A stretch of DNA of 64,000 nt from Tetrapyrgos nigripes (taxonomy: Eukaryota > Basidiomycota > Agaricomycetes > Agaricales > Campanellaceae): the NCBI GenBank assembly GCA_013368315.1, contig JAACJM010000064.1, positions 124,001 to 188,000 on the forward strand, in the 5' to 3' direction. A program made the translations under genes and the position numbers. Each line of letters begins with the position of its first letter. Position 1 is the first letter of the stretch. The notes under the pieces are model-generated. The model worked only from the letters and a program-made list of their open reading frames with translations. It was not told the DNA's origin and did no database searches. Shown here one piece after another: positions 57,977-64,000 of the stretch.

Positions 57977-58446
57977 TGTCATGACGTCTATATTTGGTAC
58001 TATTTATTTCTTCTTATCTCCGTATCCTCAGACCTTTACACCATTTGACTCTTGTTCCACATGCTACACACCGGACCTTTCATTTCTCCAATACAGCTTC
58101 GATACAGCTTCTTGACAGCTTCCTTTACAGCTTCCTTTACAGCTTCCTTTACAGCTTTCTTTACAGCTTTCTTTACAGCTTTACTTTTACATATATAAAC
58201 CCCGCCCTGACACCTGGTTCCCCATCTTGACCTCTTCGTCGTTGGGACCAGGTGTGTATTCCCCTTTTCATTACTTCTTTCACCTTTACTGATGAGCACT
58301 GTAGTTCCAGTACTTACTGTTGTCTGTTAGGTATTTAATACATTCTTTGTCGTTGGGACCAGTTCCAGTACTTACTGTTGTCTGTTAGTTGAGTCGAGCC
58401 TGTAGCTCCTCGTTATCACTATCTAAGCGCTCGCCTCTTTGTGACA
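57977..58446 (+). repeat. 3' LTR of the chromovirus
   Basis: The LTR begins TGTCA at 57977 and ends TGACA at 58446, a 5-bp terminal inverted repeat, and is 470 bp long. A polypurine tract AGGAGGGGGG lies just upstream (57964-57973). It contains a TATA box (TATATAAA near 58193) and a tandem array. A 27-bp segment GTTCCAGTACTTACTGTTGTCTGTTAG occurs twice near 58302-58330 and 58361-58388. No upstream copy of this LTR is present in the window. Confidence 0.88.
58095..58186 (+). repeat. 12-bp tandem array within the LTR
   Basis: Seven or so copies of a unit near CTTTACAGCTTC are arranged head to tail, with one-base variants (TTCCTTTACAGC, TTTCTTTACAGC). They lie just upstream of the LTR TATA box and may be enhancer repeats. 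Confidence 0.8.
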
Positions 58447-58536
58447 ATTCTGAATACAGTGAGTATGTTTATGTGGGTGTCTTCTCTCTTGTCCTGTACT
58501 CTTTATTCTTATGACATTTTTGGTGTGTTGTAGGAC

Positions 58537-59002
58537 TTGATAGTAAGCATGAGATATCCCTTTCAAGCTGTCAATGCTTTGGTTGTCAGCATAAGAGTGT
58601 TAGAAGAAAGAGGAAGATTGGAGGGAATGAGCTGGGTCAGTGATTTTACTTCATTTCTCTTCACCTGGTACTTACTCTTCCATCTCCACTTCCTTCTCCC
58701 TCCTCAGCTTCCCTCTTATCTTATGGGCCCCCTCCAATGCTGCTATGGTTATCTTTGCTGTGCTCATGATGCCCATGTCAATATTACATGAATTTATGTT
58801 GTCACCTCTACACAACCTTTGCTTTCTCTTCTCTCATTTAACTGTACTCATCATTCTCAATTTTTTGTCTCTAGTCATAATGAACTTCAAAAAGGGAATT
58901 CAGATGTCACTGTGTCTGTATACAGGAGGTTACAAAGAAGTTTTAGTTTACCTGTTCTTTACTGCTTTGAATATTACTTTGAGTAGTAGTAAGAATACAT
59001 GA
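58537..59002 (+). pseudogene. Membrane-protein gene fragment of unknown family
   Basis: Immediately after the LTR, a plus-strand frame gives MRYPFQAVNALVVSIRVLEE, RGRLEGMSW and then, in the next exon after a CAG acceptor near 58706, a hydrophobic run (MVIFAVLMMPMSILHEFM, LCFLFSHLTVLIILNF). The frames do not join cleanly with the GTCAGT donor seen after GMSW, so the fragment is probably broken. I could not name the family. The retroelement may have landed in or next to this gene. Confidence 0.4.
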
Positions 59003-59329
59003 GTACTCCTTGTATAATCTTTTAATGTATAGTTTAATATTTTTCACTACTAAGACACGTCTAACACATCTGGCTTGCATCTGGCCAAGTGACACTTATC
59101 TTCAGCATTGTGGCTATAGTATGTATAATTGTTCCATTGGATACAATATGATTGGAATGCCTTTATAGTGTAATTCTAAAGTGCACAATGGTTATACCTG
59201 ATATAATGCCATTACAAATTTCAAAAGGGTTCTAGACATTATCACCATTGAAATTGTTTTTTCATAAGTGATAAGGGGGTTACAACTTTGAGCACTATTA
59301 TTATCAATTAGAATAATTATGAGGTTTAC

Positions 59330-59545
59330 AATGCTATTATAATCATATTATAATGATATTATAACATAGCAAATGTTATAACAGGATTACAATAGGTATT
59401 ATAATCATATTATATTGCCCCAAATGATTATGCTACATGGTAATGAGTCTATAATCTGGCCAGCCAGATTATAAGTACATGGTAAAGTATCATAAGTATT
59501 TTATTGCTTTATAATCCCCATAATGGGATTATAACAGAGTGTAGT
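59330..59545. repeat. Palindromic ATTATAAT-rich cluster
   Basis: The sequence repeats ATTATAAT-type palindromes (for example TATTATAATCATATTATAATGATATTATAAC near 59334-59364, and CCCCATAATGGGATTATAAC near 59516). These can form cruciforms. They may be decayed satellite or MITE ends. Confidence 0.55.
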
Positions 59546-59760
59546 TTTGTCTGATGCTTGAGAATGGACATTGAGGACGGAAGTGCAGGAGGTGGTGGTT
59601 GGGTGGTGGTAGTTGAAAGAGATCCAATGGTGCTAGCGCTTCGCACCAAAAACCAACCAACAACGTGACCACCATACCTTTCTCATGCCTTTGAGGTGAC
59701 TTCAGGTGCAGCTTGAAATGTACTGCATGCGTAGCATGGGACAGGAAGGGGATCATAAGC

Positions 59761-59910
59761 CACTGCTCAGCAGATGGCATACACATCTGAGCAGTGTCTC
59801 AAAGAGAGTTGTAGCTTGGAGTGTCCCTGACTCCAGACTGAAGGGAAGGAGGAGGGAGTGTCCAACCGAGTGGAACTGCTGGATCAGCCAAGGGGAGTTT
59901 GAATCTCATA
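59761..59910. repeat. Dispersed repeat, second member
   Basis: The first part (59761-59822) matches 61569-61632, sharing GCAGTGTCTCAAAGAGAGTTG. The second part (59823-59908) matches 46005-46085 in inverted orientation. Together they look like one repeat family that is about 150 bp or longer, with partial copies elsewhere. Confidence 0.6.
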
Positions 59911-61568
59911 GAGAACTGGGGAAGCTATCCATAAAACAAGTAACCAATGATTGAGTAATCAGCTTACCTGTGCCTGTGCCTGTGCAATTGTTCAAACGGC
60001 AAACAGAATGAGTGAAGATCAACAAATGTGTCACACATGTGGTCATGCGAACTCTTACTGGGTGATTTTTTTGGGCTTTTTTCTCAAAGCTGTTGCGGGC
60101 TTCAAAAGCTGACCCTGACGACCTATACATAGAAGATATATCCATATGATACTACCTGTTTTTTGACTAATGATGTAGAAGTGAGCCTAATAAATCAACA
60201 TATTTGACTGCTTCATTACCATAACAGGAGAAAACACTCCTTATTGGTTTGTTTAGCCCATTCACTCCCAAAATCCTTATTATCATGAAGCAATCCTTTG
60301 TTTGTATATGACCTACTGTTTTCTGACTACAGCTGCAGCTACCGTCTTAGTGGAGGTACCAGTAGAAGTAAGTAAAGGGTAGGTACTAGTCTCTGTCATA
60401 ATGTCCTGAGTCACAACATCTGTCTTTGTATTGGTGAACAGAGTCACAACAATGACTGTATTGAGGCAATAGTGCTGACGAAAGACTACATAGACAACAA
60501 GTACTAGGAAGTGAAAAGACAATACTATTCTAAGTCGCAACCTGGGGGCTAACAGTAGTGCTGCCACAAGGTTGAGTACCTTGGACCCTGAGCTCGCTTA
60601 GAGCTTTGATGGCCTCAAAACTTGCCTTGTGCCTCGATCTGCATTTGGAATGGTGGAAATTGAAATCAATTTTAGTCTTTTCAACACGTCTGAAATCTTT
60701 CTTCTACACCATACATGTATCTACTTAGCTGCAATACACACTTTTTCACTTCCTTTAATCATCAAGCTTCAAGATGCAAATATCATTTTAATCCTAGACT
60801 CCAGACAATGCCCATGTCAAAAATTTGACTTTATGGAGGATAATTCATTAACAACAGATGAAAAGGAGGCTACAAATGAAATCGCTGAGAGGCGCCTTGG
60901 TTCTTGCCTATGCTTCCCAGAACAAACCACTCTCCACCTATAACTGACTGTCTTCAATGCCCTTCTCGACATCTTTAAGTCCTTCCTGCAAACTTTACAC
61001 ATATCTTTTGTCAGCACATCAACCTTCTCCATTGCCTTCTCCACTGCTATCCCACTCATTTTCCCACCTACCATTTCTTCACAATAATATCACCATCATC
61101 ACCACCAAAATGGGTAGAATCCTACAGGAGTGGGTTTGGGATGTCAGCTGTATCTGCACTTTTACCACTTTAGTGACTTGGTTGTAATTTGTACTATAGT
61201 AGTTAACATGACTGGTTATTCAAATGGCTGCAGAGTGGTAGTCCCTCACTTGCTATAGTTCAATTTTCTTTGGATGCAGTGTAGCAATAAGTAGTGCATT
61301 TTTATACATAGTAATATGGCATATTATATGATTATATCAGAATCAGACAGATTTCTGTGGATCAAGGCCAAAATTGACATGTCTGTGTGGATTTCTGCAG
61401 CTTTCTGCAGATTTTTACAAAGTCCGTCAACAAAACTGTAGAGGAGATTTCCAATTCCTTTTGGCAAGATCATGGACAAAACTCCATCCCTCTGTCACTT
61501 TTTCTTGTATCTACCTACCTTTACACATGTACTAGCCATTATTGTCAATTAAGGACTCAATAACTATC

Positions 61569-61632
61569 CACTGCTCGGCAGAGCCTACATATCCAAGCAG
61601 TGTCTCAAAGAGAGTTGCAGCTCAGAGTGTTG
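61569..61632. repeat. Dispersed repeat, partial copy
   Basis: This shares CACTGCTC, then GCAGTGTCTCAAAGAGAGTTG and CAG/GAGTGT with 59761-59822, in the same orientation. The rest of the family repeat is not visible here. Confidence 0.55.
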
Positions 61633-64000
61633 ACTTTAAGGAACAGCATTGATTCTACCCATGTGAATTTTGTCCCCAAATGTGGTAGTAGCTTTGTTGG
61701 ATTTTTGTGAAGTCCCTTGTCTCAACCTGTGTTGACAGTATACAGCAGCTTCCAGACACTGTGTAATGGAACTCGAGTCTTTCTGTAGGATTTTATGCAG
61801 TTTGCTCTTCAGCATCTGTCAACAATTTTTGATGACCCACATTCATAATTGACTATGCAGTCTCACAGGCACCCTTTATAATAGGTAGGCAGATCAGTTG
61901 CAATATCTTTGGATCCCCCAAACCCATGTCAAGCCCACTCACCCAGTCTCAAAGTGATCTCCTTCATGATGACAGGGTGTTCATGATGAACAGCATACCA
62001 GCACTGATCATTCTTATGTCTTGTCTTTGCATGTCAAAGTGTCTTCTATGCTGTTCATTGGATTCAAAGCAAGGTGCAGACTATAGTATTTTAACCATTT
62101 ATGATTTGCATATGTGATTGATCCACTATGCACTCAACTCACATACATTGGGGTCGAAATTTCGAATATTCAATGGTATCGCTACACTGACCAGCAATAT
62201 AGCAATCATCCCAAAATATCCTACACCAAACTCCTGCATTGCTCTTGGAATCTGGAATAATTCACCTGGCTTTTTTTGTGAGTACACTGTTAGTACACTC
62301 CTCATGTGTTTTTACATTGAATGCAGAATAACATCAGCATAATCTTAGGGCATACAACTCTTCAAGTACAACGGTATATGCACTCCTCAGCAATCTTTTT
62401 CTGGAAGTCCCTCCAATATACTAGTTGGGGAGGTGCCTGGTGATTGCTGGTATGGAAAATCACAAGGAAAATGTGGGCCACTGCTGCGCATGGCACAAGA
62501 ACGAGGCCATAACACGCTGAAAAGACAATAATATCAGCTCAACAGAGAAGTGAACTGATAGACAGGTATTGTACTGATACATCACATATCAGTATACCTC
62601 CATTGAGCAAATATTTTTGTCTTTTTGGCATGTAATTTAGTGATTGGTGATGGCAAGAATTGCCAGCCAATCAGGAGGTAGAGCTTACTGAACACAGCCA
62701 CATGCAGCAGCATCAGATTATAAGAACAAGGCCTGCAGTCATGTTCCTGAGTCGTTTTTCTGCACTATATTTTCTTTGCCCTCTTACTACTTGGAATCTG
62801 AATCTGAACCTGTTATTATATCCTCATCAATCTCAGGAAGACAATATGGGATTCACCACAAGGAAGCTCACTGTTGGTGATTGGGACAGTGTCAGGGATG
62901 TTATCCTGGCCAGGGTAGGAATGGATGGGTTGACTCTGGAGATGCATGCACACTGCCAGTGCCTGCTATCGTCCTGATGAACTGAAAGGTAAAACATAAG
63001 TATGAAGACTAATGTTCTCTTCGCTCCTTTTATACTCACTGTTGTTTCCAGATTAATATTTGTTCTTATTCTTTTGAAGCCCTCTTGTTTAAATAACTAC
63101 CCATTTAAACAACTCCATGATACAGTATTGGCTGCTAATGTTTCTAGTAGACATTTTCCCTGCTCATCTGGAGGATACCTTTTTGAGTTTCCAACATCCA
63201 CTCCTTTATGCCAGATAACTACTAGCACATACATATTCTAAGTGACTGTATGCACTACACATTCACAGGTGAAACTCCCCATCTTGATCACATATGCCTT
63301 CAATAGGAAAAACTCCATCTCTCTGTCACTTCTCAAGGCTCACTTTCCTGCAGCCCAAGGTTCCTCAGGCCACTGTCACCTCTAAAATGGTAGTTATGTA
63401 GCAGATATCTTCTGAACTTTTTATAACTACTGTACATGATGTTTCTGCATGCACTCAACATAGCCATCTACCCAATCCAGAATGCTCAAAACCCACACAT
63501 AGTAACTGTGTAGGCTGTCTGAAAACCCTAATGGAAATGTAGATTCAATACTTACATTGGACAGTGATCACCATTAAGCGATGCCTTACTCTCAATTGCA
63601 GTACCAATAATCCTACACTCCCTGTCAAAAATATCTCTAAACTTTGTGATATCTTCAAGTAGGCTGGATATACCCTCTGCTACAAGGATAACATTGACGC
63701 CACACATTGGTCACCATCAGCAAAACACTGCACATGAGAAAAATCTGTGAATACAAGGAAATATGGGCAACTGTCAACTGTGACCAAAGTGTGATGTGGC
63801 TGAGCTCTGAGTTTGAATTCCGGCCAAATGCTGATGTCACTGGTATGTGTAGCAAAAGTATTTCAGCATAGCCACACAGCAAATTGGTGGGTTTGTAGTA
63901 GGCCTTGAACCTTTAGCACATTGGATAAGTATTACTTCAAAAAATCAAGGCTAGATTCACTGGTATGCTATTGATACAAATTGAAAGAATTAAGTTGTCA

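Larger units (their letters stand above)
53283..58446 (+). mobile_element. Ty3/gypsy chromovirus, 5'-truncated and mutated
   Basis: This LTR retrotransposon is ordered gag, protease, reverse transcriptase, RNase H, integrase, chromodomain, 3' LTR. Family motifs include two zinc knuckles (CYGCGSKDHMKRDRNH region, 53830-53935), VDSGATG for protease, YLDDILIFS for reverse transcriptase, VDASGFATGGAL for RNase H and FVSDRGPQFAA for integrase, with a chromodomain (EYLVKWKGYDDSHNSWEP) at 57810-57870. There is no 5' LTR or primer-binding site: gag starts in mid-coding sequence near 53283 directly after AT-rich DNA. Five in-frame TGA stops and about four one-base indels disable pol. It remains CpG-containing, unlike its surroundings. 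Confidence 0.95.
59003..64000. other. AT-rich, CpG-depleted terminal region of the window
   Basis: This 5-kb region has very few CpG and no intact gene. It contains the AT palindrome cluster and dispersed repeats listed separately. Short frames such as 60629-60943 plus and 62660-62977 plus have no recognisable motif. Confidence 0.5.

Overview
The window comes from a filamentous basidiomycete, most likely a mushroom-forming agaricomycete. Genes are broken by many 50-60 nt introns with GT...AG ends, intergenic spaces are short, divergent gene pairs are common, and the families present (TKL kinases with an HGD catalytic loop, GMC oxidase, pepsin-like protease, F-box proteins, hAT and chromovirus transposons) fit that group. 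All exon models were read by eye from splice signals and conserved motifs; no search was run.

Bases 1-41,000 are a gene-dense, housekeeping-rich arm. In order: divergent histone H4/H3; a phosphatidylserine-decarboxylase-family enzyme; a family-16 methyltransferase; a very large gene whose exons join a kelch propeller, a TKL kinase and an SH3/Ras-binding-like/SH3/SH3 adaptor tail (5547-10284); a Ser-rich coiled-coil protein; a second TKL kinase (13674-17009); a pepsin-like aspartic protease; TFIIH subunit Tfb2; a third TKL kinase (24447-27382); a Mutator-like foldback MITE; a secreted GMC oxidoreductase; the Golgi E3 ligase Tul1; kinetochore Nnf1; an Rkm5-like methyltransferase; mitochondrial rhomboid Pcp1; and a histone H3 variant that is probably CENP-A. 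The three kinases share a pre-kinase module and an intron position, so they are one dispersed family with different N-terminal partners.

Bases 41,300-45,900 are a rearrangement zone. An F-box gene has lost its 5' end and abuts the N-terminal half of a type-B carboxylesterase; a 1.4-kb hAT element with an 8-bp target duplication sits inside the esterase exon. An unrecognised but well-spliced small gene follows.

Bases 46,000-64,000 are AT-rich, strongly CpG-poor and filled with relics: a Zn2Cys6-type transcription factor pseudogene, a second F-box fragment, a tRNA-Glu-like sequence, dispersed repeats, and a 5'-truncated Ty3/gypsy chromovirus (53.28-58.45 kb). The chromovirus keeps CpG, so it is a later arrival. 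It carries a textbook -1 frameshift signal between gag and pol and a set of in-frame TGA stops that all look like CGA-to-TGA changes. This half looks like methylated heterochromatin.

The most unusual item is the kelch-kinase-SH3 fusion, which would put a sensor/propeller, a kinase and a Ras/MAPK-type adaptor in one polypeptide.
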